Notes: a model not told the origin generated them from the letters alone. A stretch of DNA of 64,000 nucleotides from Microbacterium caowuchunii (GCF_008727755.1 NZ_CP044231.1:2418001-2482000), one strand, 5' to 3'; positions 7,895-16,761 are shown, counted from the first letter of the stretch. Numbers and translations are program-made.

Positions 7895-9703
7895 GTGAGC
7901 GCTCATTCCACAGAGGACACCGTCGTCAAGGACGGCGTCTACTACCACCAGTTCGACATCGTCATCGTGGGCGCCGGCGGCGCCGGCATGCGGGCGGCGA
8001 TCGAGGCGGGCCCGGGTGCCCGCACCGCCGTCATCTCGAAGCTCTACCCCACCCGGTCCCACACCGGTGCGGCACAGGGCGGCATGGCCGCGGCACTGGC
8101 CAACGTCGAAGAGGACTCGTGGGAGTGGCACACCTTCGACACCGTCAAGGGCGGCGACTACCTCGTCGACCAGGACGCGGCGGAGATCCTCGCGAAGGAG
8201 GCCATCGACGCGGTCATCGACCTGGAGAACATGGGTCTCCCGTTCAACCGCACCCCCGAGGGCAAGATCGACCAGCGCCGTTTCGGCGGGCACACCTCGG
8301 ACCACGGCAAGAGCCCGGTCCGCCGCGCCTGCTACGCCGCCGACCGCACCGGTCACATGATCCTGCAGACGCTGTTCCAGAACTGCGTCAAGCTCGGCAT
8401 CAACTTCTACAACGAGTTCTACGTGCTCGACCTGATCACGGTCGAGGACGGCAGCGGCACCACGCAGGTCGCCGGGGTCGTGGCGTACGAACTGGCCACG
8501 GGCGACCTGCACGTCTTCCAGTCCAAGGCCGTCATCTTCGCCACCGGCGGATTCGGGAAGATCTTCAAGACGACCTCGAACGCGCACACCCTCACCGGTG
8601 ACGGCGTCGGCATCATCTGGCGCAAGCGCCTGCCGCTCGAGGACATGGAGTTCTTCCAGTTCCACCCGACCGGCCTGGCCGGGCTCGGCATCCTCCTCAC
8701 CGAGGGTGCGCGCGGCGAGGGCGCCATCCTCCGCAACGCCTCCGGCGAGCGGTTCATGGAGCGCTACGCCCCCACCATCAAGGACCTCGCCCCGCGCGAC
8801 ATCGTGAGCCGCTGCATGGTGCAGGAGGTCGCGGAGGGCCGCGGCGCCGGCCCGCACAAGGACTACGTGTACCTGGACTGCACGCACCTGGGTGCCGAGG
8901 TACTGGAGACGAAGCTCCCCGACATCACCGAGTTCGCCCGCACCTACCTCGGTGTGGACCCGGTCGTCGAGCCGGTCCCGGTCATGCCGACCGCCCACTA
9001 TGCGATGGGCGGGATCCCGACCAACGTCGAGGCCGAGGTGCTCAGCGACAACACGACCGTGGTCCCGGGCCTGTACGCCGCCGGAGAGTGCGCCTGCGTG
9101 TCCGTGCACGGCTCCAACCGTCTCGGCACGAACTCGCTCCTGGACATCAACGTCTTCGGCAAGCGCGCCGGCAAGAACGCCGTGAAGTACGTGCAGAACG
9201 CCGAATTCGTGCCGCTCCCGGAGGACCCCGCCAAGGAGGTCCGCGACATGATCGAGGGCCTGCGCAACAACGCCGGCACGGAGCGCATCGCCGTCCTGCG
9301 CAAGACGCTCCAGGAGGAGATGGACCGCAAGGCCCAGGTCTTCCGCACCGACGAGTCGCTCGGCGAGGTCATGACCGTCATCGAGGAACTGCGCGAGCGG
9401 TTCCGCAACATCCACGTCGACGACAAGGGCAAGCGCTACAACACCGACCTGCTCGAAGCGGTCGAGCTCGGGTTCCTCCTCGACATCGCCGAGGTCGTCG
9501 TCGTCGCCGCACGCAACCGCAAGGAGAGCCGCGGCGGCCACATGCGCGACGACTTCCCCCAGCGTGACGACGAGAACTACATGAAGCACACGATGGCGTA
9601 CCTGTCCGGCGACCCGCACTCGTCGCATCCGGAGGACCACATCCGCCTGGACTGGAAGCCCGTGGTCATCACCCGCTACCAGCCGATGGAGAGGAAGTAC
9701 TGA
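7895..9703 (+). CDS. sdhA: Succinate dehydrogenase flavoprotein subunit
   Basis: 602 residues from GTG. The Rossmann motif [16 protein letters not shown] (about 26-41) binds FAD, and [10 protein letters not shown] (about 53-62) holds the His that covalently carries it. [16 protein letters not shown], and [16 protein letters not shown] [17 protein letters not shown] complete the active site. It oxidises succinate to fumarate in the TCA cycle and is the catalytic subunit of complex II on the inner face of the membrane. Spaced 36 bases from sdhD; its stop overlaps the sdhB start by one base. Confidence 0.96.
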   Translation: MSAHSTEDTVVKDGVYYHQFDIVIVGAGGAGMRAAIEAGPGARTAVISKLYPTRSHTGAAQGGMAAALANVEEDSWEWHTFDTVKGGDYLVDQDAAEILAKEAIDAVIDLENMGLPFNRTPEGKIDQRRFGGHTSDHGKSPVRRACYAADRTGHMILQTLFQNCVKLGINFYNEFYVLDLITVEDGSGTTQVAGVVAYELATGDLHVFQSKAVIFATGGFGKIFKTTSNAHTLTGDGVGIIWRKRLPLEDMEFFQFHPTGLAGLGILLTEGARGEGAILRNASGERFMERYAPTIKDLAPRDIVSRCMVQEVAEGRGAGPHKDYVYLDCTHLGAEVLETKLPDITEFARTYLGVDPVVEPVPVMPTAHYAMGGIPTNVEAEVLSDNTTVVPGLYAAGECACVSVHGSNRLGTNSLLDINVFGKRAGKNAVKYVQNAEFVPLPEDPAKEVRDMIEGLRNNAGTERIAVLRKTLQEEMDRKAQVFRTDESLGEVMTVIEELRERFRNIHVDDKGKRYNTDLLEAVELGFLLDIAEVVVVAARNRKESRGGHMRDDFPQRDDENYMKHTMAYLSGDPHSSHPEDHIRLDWKPVVITRYQPMERKY

Positions 9704-10476
9704 TGTCGACTCTCGTCGAAACCGAATCCGACGCTGCCGCGCCCGCACCCGCCGCTGACTCCGGCATCCAGGCGTTCCTGGTCACGTTCATCGTCCGCCG
9801 CTTCAACCCGGAGACCGATGAGGAGCCGCGCTGGGTGGACTACGACGTCGAGGTCTACTCGACCGACCGCGTCCTGGACGCCCTGCACAAGATCAAGTGG
9901 GAGGTCGACGGGTCGCTCAGCTTCCGTCGTTCCTGCGCGCACGGTATCTGCGGATCGGATGCCATGCGCATCAACGGTCGCAACCGCCTCGCCTGCAAGA
10001 CGCTGATCAAGGACCTCGACATCTCGAAGCCGATCTACGTCGAGGCGATCAAGGGCCTGCCGCTGGAGAAGGACCTCATCGTCGACATGGAGCCGTTCTT
10101 CGCCTCCTACCGCGACGTGCAGCCCTTCCTCATCTCCAACAGTGCCCCCACCCCGGGTAAGGAGCGCGTCCAGTCGATCGTCGACCGCGAGCGTTTCGAC
10201 GACACCACGAAGTGCATCCTGTGCGCCGCGTGCACGTCCTCCTGCCCCGTCTTCTGGACCGACGGCCAGTACTTCGGCCCGGCCGCCATCGTCAACGCGC
10301 ACCGCTTCATCTTCGACTCGCGCGACGACGCGGGCGACGTGCGCCTGGACATCCTCAACGACAAGGAAGGCGTGTGGCGCTGCCGCACCACCTTCAACTG
10401 CACCGAGGCGTGCCCCCGCGGCATCCAGGTCACGCAGGCGATCGCCGAGGTCAAGCAGGCGATCCTGCGCGGCTGA
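9703..10476 (+). CDS. sdhB: Succinate dehydrogenase iron-sulfur subunit
   Basis: 257 residues. The N-terminal plant-type ferredoxin domain has the [2Fe-2S] cysteines in SCAHGICGSDAM and RLACKTL. The C-terminal domain has CILCAACTSSCPVFW and CRTTFNCTEACPRGI for the [4Fe-4S] and [3Fe-4S] clusters. It relays electrons from SdhA to the quinone. The first 25 residues are Ala/Pro-rich and longer than in many homologues. It is the last gene of the operon; a strong hairpin follows 16 bases after the stop. Confidence 0.96.
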   Translation: MSTLVETESDAAAPAPAADSGIQAFLVTFIVRRFNPETDEEPRWVDYDVEVYSTDRVLDALHKIKWEVDGSLSFRRSCAHGICGSDAMRINGRNRLACKTLIKDLDISKPIYVEAIKGLPLEKDLIVDMEPFFASYRDVQPFLISNSAPTPGKERVQSIVDRERFDDTTKCILCAACTSSCPVFWTDGQYFGPAAIVNAHRFIFDSRDDAGDVRLDILNDKEGVWRCRTTFNCTEACPRGIQVTQAIAEVKQAILRG

Positions 10477-10492
10477 GCAGGCACCGAGACAC

Positions 10493-10534
10493 AGCGATGG
10501 AGGGATGCGGCATTCGCCGCATCCCTCCATCGCT
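10493..10534 (+). terminator. Terminator of the sdh operon
   Basis: A 19-bp perfect stem (AGCGATGGAGGGATGCGGC and its complement) closed by the tetraloop ATTC. The last base of the right arm is also the first base of the TACTCT -10 of the next gene, so terminator and promoter are directly joined. Confidence 0.85.
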
Positions 10535-10539
10535 ACTCT
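10534..10539 (+). promoter_or_regulatory. Leaderless-type -10 for the YihY-family gene
   Basis: TACTCT ends 6 bases before the GTG at 10546, which places the expected transcription start at or next to the start codon. It abuts the sdh terminator stem. Confidence 0.6.
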
Positions 10540-10545
10540 GGCAGG

Positions 10546-11769
10546 GTGAGCGACACACGTGACCGGTCCCCGTCCGGCGAGGCCGGCGCATCGCTCCGAC
10601 CCCTCGGCACGATCGCCGGTGGCACCACCGGCCCCACCCTCCGCGAGCTCCTGGACGAGCCGCTGGAGAGCGCCACGCGGATCACGCAGAAGACCCTCAC
10701 CTGGTTCCCGGTACGGGTGTGGCGTCACTTCCTCCAGCACAACGGATTCCTGCTCGCCGCCGGGATCAGCTATCAGGCGCTGTTCACGATCTTCGCCGCG
10801 ATCTACCTCGGTTTCGCCGTCGTCGGCGCGTGGCTGGGCGGCGACCCCGGCGCGGTGGAGCGCCTCATCACGATCATCAACAGCTACATCCCGAACCTCA
10901 TCAGCGAGCAGGGCCTCGTCAAGCCCGAGCAGGTGCGGGACATCGCGGACAGCTCCGGGAGCGTCCTGACGATCACCGGCATCGTGGCGCTCGTGGTGAT
11001 CGTGTGGACGGCGATCGGTTTCGTCACCTACACGCGCCGCGCCGTGCGGGACACGTTCGGACTCCCCTACGACAGCCGGAGCGTCGTCATCCTGAAGGCG
11101 CGGGACTTCGTCGCGGCCGTGACCTTCGGTGCCGCGCTGGTCGCCGGGGCCGTGCTCGTGCAGATCACCACCTGGGCGCTGGACCTCGTCCTGTCGCTGT
11201 TCGGCTGGCACGCCGACTCGGGATGGATGAACGCGGTGTTCCGCGCGCTCACGCTCCTCGTCGCCTTCGCGATCAACACCGCCGCGCTCGCCCTCCTGTT
11301 CCGATTCCTCACCGGCACGCTGCTGCTGTGGCGCCGGATCCTGCCGGGGTCGATCCTCGGCGGCGCGGCTCTCGCGCTCCTGCAGGTGGGCGCGGGCCTC
11401 CTGCTGCGCTACACGCCGAGCAATCCCCTCCTCGCGACCTTCGCGGTGCTCGTCGGCTTCCTGCTCTGGTTCCGCATCAACGGCATCGTGGTGCTCGTCG
11501 CGGCCGCCTGGATCGCGATCTCCACCTCCGACCGGGACCTCCCGCTCGTCGAACTCACCGATGAGGAACGACAGCGGATGGAGCGGCAGGCCCTGGTCAT
11601 CGCCGCGCACGTCCGCCTGCGCGAGGCCGAAGCGCAGCTCGCCGCGGCGCCCTGGTGGCGCAGGCCCCGCGCCCGGCGCGCGGCACGTGCCGCGCAGGAC
11701 GAGTTGGAACGGGCCGTCTCCGCCCCGGACTTCGCCGCGACACCGCGCGTACGCGACCTCCTCGGCTAG
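10546..11769 (+). CDS. YihY/BrkB-family inner-membrane protein
   Basis: 407 residues. After a polar N-terminus, FLQHNGFLLAAGISYQALFTIFAAI (about 63-87) is the hallmark of the YihY/UPF0761 (formerly ribonuclease BN) family. Further membrane spans follow at about 140-165, 185-215, 230-255, 265-290 and 295-325, including the typical LLLWRRILPGSILGGAALALLQ. The C-terminal 80 residues are charged and Arg-rich and should be cytoplasmic. The biochemical role is not established; permease-like and envelope functions have been proposed for the family. The GTG start is set by a -10 box 6 bases upstream. Confidence 0.85.
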   Translation: MSDTRDRSPSGEAGASLRPLGTIAGGTTGPTLRELLDEPLESATRITQKTLTWFPVRVWRHFLQHNGFLLAAGISYQALFTIFAAIYLGFAVVGAWLGGDPGAVERLITIINSYIPNLISEQGLVKPEQVRDIADSSGSVLTITGIVALVVIVWTAIGFVTYTRRAVRDTFGLPYDSRSVVILKARDFVAAVTFGAALVAGAVLVQITTWALDLVLSLFGWHADSGWMNAVFRALTLLVAFAINTAALALLFRFLTGTLLLWRRILPGSILGGAALALLQVGAGLLLRYTPSNPLLATFAVLVGFLLWFRINGIVVLVAAAWIAISTSDRDLPLVELTDEERQRMERQALVIAAHVRLREAEAQLAAAPWWRRPRARRAARAAQDELERAVSAPDFAATPRVRDLLG

Positions 11770-11776
11770 GTGCGGC

Positions 11777-11824
11777 GGCTACGGCTACGGCTACGGCTCC
11801 GGCTACGGCTCCGGCTACGGCTAC
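11777..11824. repeat. Eight tandem GGCTAC/GGCTCC hexamers
   Basis: GGCTAC x3, GGCTCC, GGCTAC, GGCTCC, GGCTAC x2, in perfect 6-base register, filling the gap between the YihY-family stop and the exonuclease III promoter. This is a simple repeat able to change length by slippage. It lies outside both genes, about 20 bases before the exonuclease -10. Confidence 0.9.
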
Positions 11825-11857
11825 GGACGGTCTGTGGCCCGGGTTAGGGTGAAACAC

Positions 11858-12706
11858 GTGCCTCGAACCGTCCGCATCGCCTCCGTCAATGTCAACGGCA
11901 TCCGTGCCGCCGTCCGCAACGGCATGGGCGGTTGGCTCGACCGGGCCGATGTCGACATCCTGACCCTGCAGGAGGTCCGCGCTGAACGGACCCACCTCGA
12001 AGACGCGCTGCCGGGCTGGAACATCGTGCACGACGAGTCGCTGAGCAAGGGCCGCTCCGGCGTCGCCGTCGCCTCCCGTCTGCCGATCGCGGGCTCCCGC
12101 ATCGAGCTCGGCGGCGAGGACGTCGACTCGCGCGGACGCTGGATCGAGGCGGACTTCGACGTCGACGGCGAGCGACTCACCGTCGTCAGCGCCTATGTGC
12201 ACTCCGGTGAGGTCGGCACGCCGCGGCAGGACGCCAAGTACGGCTTCCTCGACGCGATGAGCGAGCGCCTCCCCCGGCTGTCGGAAGACGGGGCTCTGGC
12301 ACTCGTGACGGGCGACCTCAACGTCGGGCACCGCGAGCTCGACATCAAGAACTGGAAGGGCAACGTGAAGAAGGCCGGCTTCCTGCCGCAGGAGCGGGCC
12401 TACTTCGATCGCTTCCTCGGCGAGAGCGGCACGGTCGTGACCGGTGTCGACGGCTCCACCGGCACGGGTCTCGGCTGGGTGGACATCGGCCGGCGCGCCG
12501 CCGGCGAGGTGCCCGGACCGTACACCTGGTGGTCGAACCGCGGTCAGGCCTTCGACAACGACACCGGCTGGCGGATCGACTATCACCTGGCCTCGCCGGA
12601 ACTGGCCACGCGGGTGTCCGGGTACCACGTGGCCCGGGCGGTCGCGTACGCGGAGCGGTGGAGCGACCACGCCCCCGTGGTCGCGGACTACGCGCTGGGG
12701 CTCTGA
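11858..12706 (+). CDS. xth: Exodeoxyribonuclease III-family AP endonuclease
   Basis: 282 residues of the endonuclease/exonuclease/phosphatase fold. Motifs in order are RIASVNVNGIRAA at the N-terminus, LTLQEVRAE (metal-binding Glu), GRSGVAVASR, the catalytic LVTGDLNVGHRELDIKNWKGN (Asp/Asn), WRIDYHLAS, and WSDHAPVVADY (catalytic His) at the C-terminus. It cleaves DNA 5' to abasic sites in base-excision repair. Two GTGs are possible (11849 and 11858). The second is preferred because TAGGGT at 11845-11850 is 7 bases upstream, as in other leaderless starts here. Confidence 0.9.
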   Translation: MPRTVRIASVNVNGIRAAVRNGMGGWLDRADVDILTLQEVRAERTHLEDALPGWNIVHDESLSKGRSGVAVASRLPIAGSRIELGGEDVDSRGRWIEADFDVDGERLTVVSAYVHSGEVGTPRQDAKYGFLDAMSERLPRLSEDGALALVTGDLNVGHRELDIKNWKGNVKKAGFLPQERAYFDRFLGESGTVVTGVDGSTGTGLGWVDIGRRAAGEVPGPYTWWSNRGQAFDNDTGWRIDYHLASPELATRVSGYHVARAVAYAERWSDHAPVVADYALGL

Positions 12707-12750
12707 CCCCGGGCCGCCACGCGCGGGCGGTCCGCCGCATCCGGCGCACC

Positions 12751-12756
12751 TAGAAT
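12751..12756 (+). promoter_or_regulatory. Leaderless-type -10 for trpS
   Basis: TAGAAT followed by exactly 6 bases and the GTG of trpS. The hexamer is close to the sigma-A consensus. Confidence 0.65.
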
Positions 12757-12762
12757 CGAAGC

Positions 12763-13767
12763 GTGAGCAAAGCGCGCCTGTACTCCGGAATGCAGCCCTC
12801 GGCGGATTCCCTCCAGATCGGCAACTACATCGGGGCGCTGCTGCAGTGGCGCGACCTGCAGGAGTCGTACGACGCGTTCTTCTCGGTCGTGGACCTGCAC
12901 GCGCTGACGCAGCCGAACGACCCGGCCGAGCTGCGCGCGAAGACCCGCCGGACCGCCGCGCAGTACATCGCCGCGGGGATCGAGCCGTCGAAGTCGACCC
13001 TCTACGTCCAGTCGCACGTGCCCGCGCACGCCGAGCTCGCCTGGGTCCTGTCCACGATCACCGGCTTCGGCGAGGCCGGCCGCATGACCCAGTTCAAGGA
13101 CAAGTCCAAGCGGTACGGAACCGATGCGACCAACGTCGGCCTGTTCACCTACCCGGTGCTGATGGCGGCCGACATCCTGCTCTACCATTCCGACGTCGTT
13201 CCGGTCGGTGACGACCAGAAGCAGCACGTCGAACTGACCCGTGACCTCGCCGAGCGGTTCAACGCCCGGTACGGGCAGACCTTCCAGGTGCCGATGCCGG
13301 TCATCCAGACCGAGACCGCGCGGATCTACGACCTGCAGAACCCGACCGCCAAGATGTCGAAGTCGGCGGAGTCCGATGCGGGTGTGCTGTGGCTGCTCGA
13401 CGACCCGGCCAAGAGCGCGAAGAAGATCATGCGCGCGGTGACCGACTCGGAGGGTGTGGTCCGCTACGACCGCGAGGCGAAGCCGGGGGTGTCGAACCTG
13501 CTCGTCATCTACGCCGCACTGACCGGCCGGCAGATCCCCGCGATCGAGGACGAGTACGCGGGGCGCGGCTACGGCGACTTCAAGAAGGGCCTCGCCGAGG
13601 TCGTGGTGAATGAGTTCGGTCCGGTGCGCGAGCGCGCCCTGGCCCTCCTCGACGACCCCGCAGAGCTCGACCGTACCCTGGCCGTCAACGCCGAGAAGGC
13701 CTCCGCCGTGGCGGAGCGCACGCTGGGCGACGTCTACGACCGGATCGGCCTGCTCCGCCGCCGCTGA
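12763..13767 (+). CDS. trpS: Tryptophanyl-tRNA synthetase
   Basis: 334 residues, normal length for a class I TrpRS. GMQPSADSLQIGNYIGAL (about 7-24) contains the HIGH-equivalent GNYIG. FSVVDLHALT binds ATP/Trp, and the KMSKS loop is exact at Lys197 (AKMSKSAES). It charges tRNA-Trp. The GTG start is fixed by TAGAAT 6 bases upstream, and the first residues (MSKARLYSGMQP) match the family. It stands alone: the gene before is exonuclease III and the region after holds repeats. Confidence 0.96.
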   Translation: MSKARLYSGMQPSADSLQIGNYIGALLQWRDLQESYDAFFSVVDLHALTQPNDPAELRAKTRRTAAQYIAAGIEPSKSTLYVQSHVPAHAELAWVLSTITGFGEAGRMTQFKDKSKRYGTDATNVGLFTYPVLMAADILLYHSDVVPVGDDQKQHVELTRDLAERFNARYGQTFQVPMPVIQTETARIYDLQNPTAKMSKSAESDAGVLWLLDDPAKSAKKIMRAVTDSEGVVRYDREAKPGVSNLLVIYAALTGRQIPAIEDEYAGRGYGDFKKGLAEVVVNEFGPVRERALALLDDPAELDRTLAVNAEKASAVAERTLGDVYDRIGLLRRR

Positions 13768-13815
13768 CCCGTCGGTCCGGCACTCTCTGGGCGCCGACGC
13801 GTCCGGCTTCCCCGC

Positions 13816-13955
13816 GCACGTCCGGCCTCACCGCATCCACCTGCACGTCCGGCCCCACCGCACAACTCCTGCACGTCCGGCCTCACCGCACAACTCGTGC
13901 ACGTCCGGCCTCACCGCACAACTCGTGCACGTCCGGCCTCACCGCACAACTCCTG
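13816..13955. repeat. 28-bp tandem repeat, five units, after trpS
   Basis: The phrase CACGTCCGGCC begins at 13817, 13844, 13872, 13900 and 13928, giving spacings of 27, 28, 28 and 28. The rest of each unit reads TCACCGCACAACTCsT with small changes. Units are contiguous with no spacers. The unit contains the CACAACTC arm of the nearby stem-loop family, so the array may have grown from one such arm. The stretch 13768-14429 (662 bases) has no credible gene; it holds this array and three stem-loops. Confidence 0.85.
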
Positions 13956-14011
13956 CAGACCCCGCTCGGCTGACGTCCCCTGCGGGTACGGGCCACGGTT
14001 CTGCAGGAGTT
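13948..14011. repeat. Family A palindromic element, copy 1
   Basis: AACTCCTGCAGA (13948-13959) pairs perfectly with TCTGCAGGAGTT (14000-14011) across a 40-base GC-rich loop. First of five related stem-loops between 13.9 and 18.2 kb. Confidence 0.8.
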
Positions 14012-14128
14012 CTGCCGCCCGCCCGCCTCTCCCTTCGCCTTCCGCAACCCTTCCGGTCCCATAAGCCGGCCGGCCCCGCCACCGGACCGGTTCGTCCTCC
14101 CTGCGGGCACCATCTGCCGTTTCAGCCC

Positions 14129-14200
14129 GCACAACTCCGGCAGATCTCTCCCGTCCGGGTGTGGCCGCGCCGTCCGGTTCCGATTCTGCAGGAGTTCTGC
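14129..14200. repeat. Family A palindromic element, copy 2
   Basis: GCACAACTCCGGCAGATC on the left and GATTCTGCAGGAGTTCTGC on the right form an imperfect version of the same stem, with an outer span close to that of the other copies. Confidence 0.65.
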
Positions 14201-14309
14201 CGTGTGTCCGCGTCCGACCCCGGGCCGCTCCGTGCGGTGCCGTGGGGGTTCCGTTCCAGTCCGGACACGGCACGGCACACAGATCACCCCTCCCCCGGTC
14301 AGACCCCGG

Positions 14310-14385
14310 CCGCACAACTCCGGCAGAACGCGCCGCCCGGGCGTCGCGGCGGGTCAACGGTGCCCGGTTTGCAGGAGTTGTGCGG
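14310..14385. repeat. Family A palindromic element, copy 3
   Basis: CCGCACAACTCC (14310-14321) pairs perfectly with GGAGTTGTGCGG (14374-14385). It lies 45 bases beyond the stop of the leftward AbiEi/DUF559 gene and may end its transcript. Confidence 0.8.
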
Positions 14386-14429
14386 TGCCGGAAGTGGAAG
14401 GACCAACGGGCGGAGGTCGTCGCGCGACG

Positions 14430-15284
14430 TCAGCGGGCCCCGGCGACGACGCGGCGCCGGGGCCGCGTCGAACGTCCGTGCAGGAGCCCCGTCAGTGCCG
14501 CACGGACGATCTCGGGGTGGAACAGGATGTCCTCGGCAATCGGACGGATGGTGACATACCCGTGCGTAGCGGCGGCCGCATCCCGCCGCCGATCCTCCCG
14601 ATGCTGCTGCCAGTCGCTGTGGAAGGCACGACTGTCGCACTCCACGATGAGCCACCCGTCGACGAGCAGATCCACTCTTCCGACTCCGGGGATGCGCGCC
14701 TGAACCTCCACCCGACAGCCCAGCTGACGGAGCATCAGTCGCACGATCGTCTCCGGGCCGGACTCGCTGCGCGGGTCGAGGAGCCTGCGCACGGCGCGGT
14801 ATTGCACGGGTAGCCGCGCGAACACCTCGGCGATCCCTGACTCGTCCACCACACCGAGATGCCAGGCGCTGTCGAGCGTCGCCACAGCGAGGCGGGGTCC
14901 TACACACCGGCACGCCTGCGCGAGTGCCTCCGTGATGTCGACGCAGAGGTCCCCGAACGCACTCCCGGAGACGCGCCAATGAGCGCGCACACCGTCACCA
15001 CGTTGCGGCAGCCTGCTCGCGACGCGGTCGAACTGCAGGTGCAGACCGTGGGCGCCGTGCACGAACACTCCGAGGAGGCGCAGCAGCGAGACGCAGTCGA
15101 GCCTTCCGCCGAGCCGCCCCGCCGCGAGCAGTTCGTCGCACAGCGCCCCGGAGACGTATCTTCCACGCCGCACCCGTACGAGCACCCCCGCTCGCAGCAT
15201 CCGCTCGAGCGCCGCCCTGCCCGTCCCGGCGGCGCGGAGTTCGGCGAACGTCACGAATTCGGCAGGTTCGGTCGCGGCCATCAT
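14430..15284 (-). CDS. AbiEi-like/DUF559 protein with Vsr-type nuclease domain
   Basis: 284 residues. The N-terminus (FVTFAELRAAGTGRAALERMLRAGVLVRVRRGRYV) resembles the AbiEi-antitoxin winged helix. The C-terminus (about 200-270) has the PD-(D/E)XK-like DUF559 core: GRVDLLVDGWLIVECDSRAFH with Asp about 205 and Glu215, then HREDRRRDAAAATHGYVTIRP. Such proteins are common as single genes in actinobacteria; their role is unproven and may be defence or DNA processing. No toxin partner is adjacent. CACGAT 6 bases before the first ATG supports a leaderless start at 15284. Stem-loops of one repeat family flank it on both sides. Confidence 0.75.
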   Translation of the reverse strand: MMAATEPAEFVTFAELRAAGTGRAALERMLRAGVLVRVRRGRYVSGALCDELLAAGRLGGRLDCVSLLRLLGVFVHGAHGLHLQFDRVASRLPQRGDGVRAHWRVSGSAFGDLCVDITEALAQACRCVGPRLAVATLDSAWHLGVVDESGIAEVFARLPVQYRAVRRLLDPRSESGPETIVRLMLRQLGCRVEVQARIPGVGRVDLLVDGWLIVECDSRAFHSDWQQHREDRRRDAAAATHGYVTIRPIAEDILFHPEIVRAALTGLLHGRSTRPRRRVVAGAR

Positions 15285-15415
15285 GCGGCGATCGTGCGGT
15301 ACGCGCCGCAGGGCACGGATGCCGTCGGCACCGGATCGGGATGAAACCGCTGCATCGCAGGATGGGGAGGACGGATGCCCGGCGCCGGCTCGACCGTGCC
15401 GGCGGAGAGCACAGG

Positions 15416-15486
15416 GCACAACTCCTGCAGATCCCCTCGGAATCGTGCCGGTTCCGGCGGACGTGGTCCGATCGCCGGAGTTGTGC
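15416..15486. repeat. Family A palindromic element, copy 4
   Basis: GCACAACTCC (15416-15425) pairs with GGAGTTGTGC (15477-15486); next to the arms, TGCAGATC and GATCGCC continue the family pattern imperfectly. It lies about 130 bases upstream of the AbiEi/DUF559 gene. Confidence 0.7.
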
Positions 15487-15906
15487 ACGGACTCACGCGC
15501 CGCCAGCGGTCAGAGAGTCCGTCCAGGAGGGTCAGCGGCTCCGCGTCGCGGCGGCGGGGCGGGGCGGGGCGGCTCCACACAACGAACCCGGTCCGATACC
15601 CGCAACCGCCCGGAGCGGCCGACCCGGCAGCGGCGCCGGAACCCCCTCGGGAGGACCGGCACCGGCTGGCAAGCGAGCTCGGTCCGTGCGACGGGGCACC
15701 GCTCCGAAGGGCGAGCCCAGCGCCGGGAGACGGCACCGACCCTCGGGCACGCCCGCAACCCCACCCGGCCCGGGCCCGAGGGCGAGCCCAGCCCCGCGAG
15801 CAGACGCGGGCAGCGAGAAGGCTCCGTCCCTTGGCCGCGCCAACCCGGGCGACACGGCACCGTCCCGCGGCCGAGCCGGGCCCGGGCCGCACGGAACCGG
15901 CCCACG
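15487..15906. other. GC-rich stretch without a supportable gene
   Basis: Open frames exist on both strands but encode only Arg/Pro/Gly-rich text with no family motif and no ribosome site or -10 at a start. GGGCGAGCCCAG occurs twice, and CGGGCCCG-type runs are frequent. It could be the remains of an old gene or plain low-complexity spacer; nothing else is seen. Confidence 0.5.
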
Positions 15907-15928
15907 CACGAGGGCGCCCTCCCTCGTG
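15907..15928 (-). terminator. Hairpin after the FadR-type regulator
   Basis: CACGAGGG (15907-15914), 6-base loop, CCCTCGTG (15921-15928), just past the stop of the leftward regulator gene at 15935. Confidence 0.55.
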
Positions 15929-15934
15929 TCGCGC

Positions 15935-16669
15935 TCAGGCGAGGGCGGGGAGCTCCGCGCCGGCGAAGCGGATGTGCTGCTCGGCGAGGTCGGCGGCAGC
16001 GTCCGCCTCCCGCCGGGAGATGGCCGCGAAGATGTCCTGGTGCTGGGCATGCAGGCGTGCAGCGAGCTGGGTCCAGTCGGGATGCGCGTGCAGGGACTGG
16101 AGGATGCGGGCGCTCAGCGACTCGCGGATGGCGACGGTGATCGACGACACGAGCCGGTTGCCGCCGGCCTCGGCGATGGCCACGTGGAACGCGGTGTCCG
16201 CATCGTTGAACAGGGCGGGCGAGATCCCCGGCGCTCCCCCGCGGTCGAGCGCCTCCTCGATGGACGCGAGAGCGGCGGCATCCGCGTTCCGTGCAGCCAA
16301 CGCGGCACTGGACCGTTCGAGCGTGACCCGTGCGTCCACCACGTCGCTGAGGGGGAAGTTGGCGAGGGCGACGTGCAGGCGGAGGAAGCGCGTCAGCGCG
16401 GCATCCGGAAGCGCGGCGACGAAGGTCCCGGCCTCGGCACCGGAGCCCACCCGGGCCCGGAGGACACCCTGTCCCTCCAGCACCCGCACGGCCTCCCGCA
16501 CCCCGGCACGGCTGACCTCGAGCCGGGCGGCGAGTTCACGTTCGGGCGGAAGCGGGTCGCCCACGACGAGGGCGCCGGACATGATCTGGTCCTCGATGGC
16601 CTGGATCACGAGTTCGTGCGCGCGGCTGCGGGCGACGGGAGCCCAGTCGGGAGTTCGCACATCGGTCAC
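15935..16669 (-). CDS. GntR/FadR-type (FCD) regulator, probably of lactate oxidation
   Basis: 244 residues. The winged helix at about 15-80 has [31 protein letters not shown]. The C-terminal FCD domain (about 95-230) contains the metal/ligand residues Asp (VDARVTLE), His ([14 protein letters not shown]) and His (HQDIFAAI). It is divergent from lldD with 131 bases between the starts. That gap holds a good promoter and a FadR-like palindrome, so it most likely represses lldD and responds to lactate or a similar hydroxy-acid, as LldR does. The ligand is inferred from the neighbour. Confidence 0.82.
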   Translation of the reverse strand: MTDVRTPDWAPVARSRAHELVIQAIEDQIMSGALVVGDPLPPERELAARLEVSRAGVREAVRVLEGQGVLRARVGSGAEAGTFVAALPDAALTRFLRLHVALANFPLSDVVDARVTLERSSAALAARNADAAALASIEEALDRGGAPGISPALFNDADTAFHVAIAEAGGNRLVSSITVAIRESLSARILQSLHAHPDWTQLAARLHAQHQDIFAAISRREADAAADLAEQHIRFAGAELPALA

Positions 16670-16706
16670 GTATTCATCCTCCTGCCGCGGGCCCCTCCCG
16701 CGTCGG

Positions 16707-16761
16707 ATTGACGCGGTCGGTGCGCGTCCATAGTCTATCTGCAGAGGTCAGACCACCTGAC
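16707..16761 (+). promoter_or_regulatory. lldD promoter with overlapping GntR operator
   Basis: TTGACG (16707-16712), a 17-base spacer, then TAGTCT (16730-16735). Just downstream, GGTCAGACC (16746-16754) is a perfect palindrome of the FadR type, and GTCAG-N5-CTGAC (16747-16761) is a second overlapping one. A repressor here would cover the transcription start. Confidence 0.7.

Noticed and set aside
7304..11610. Long minus-strand frames opposite sdh and the YihY-family gene
   Set aside because: They mirror clearly real genes, have no starts with ribosome sites and no recognisable domains.
13816..13955. Regular 28-base repeat resembling a CRISPR array
   Set aside because: Units are contiguous without spacers, and no cas gene is in the window; it is a tandem minisatellite.
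14430..15284. AbiEi-like gene as half of a toxin-antitoxin pair
   Set aside because: No AbiEii-type nucleotidyltransferase or other toxin gene is adjacent on either side.
15487..15934. Overlapping frames in the GC-rich stretch upstream of the FadR-type regulator
   Set aside because: Composition is Arg/Pro/Gly-rich in every frame, with no motif, -10 or Shine-Dalgarno; no gene is called.
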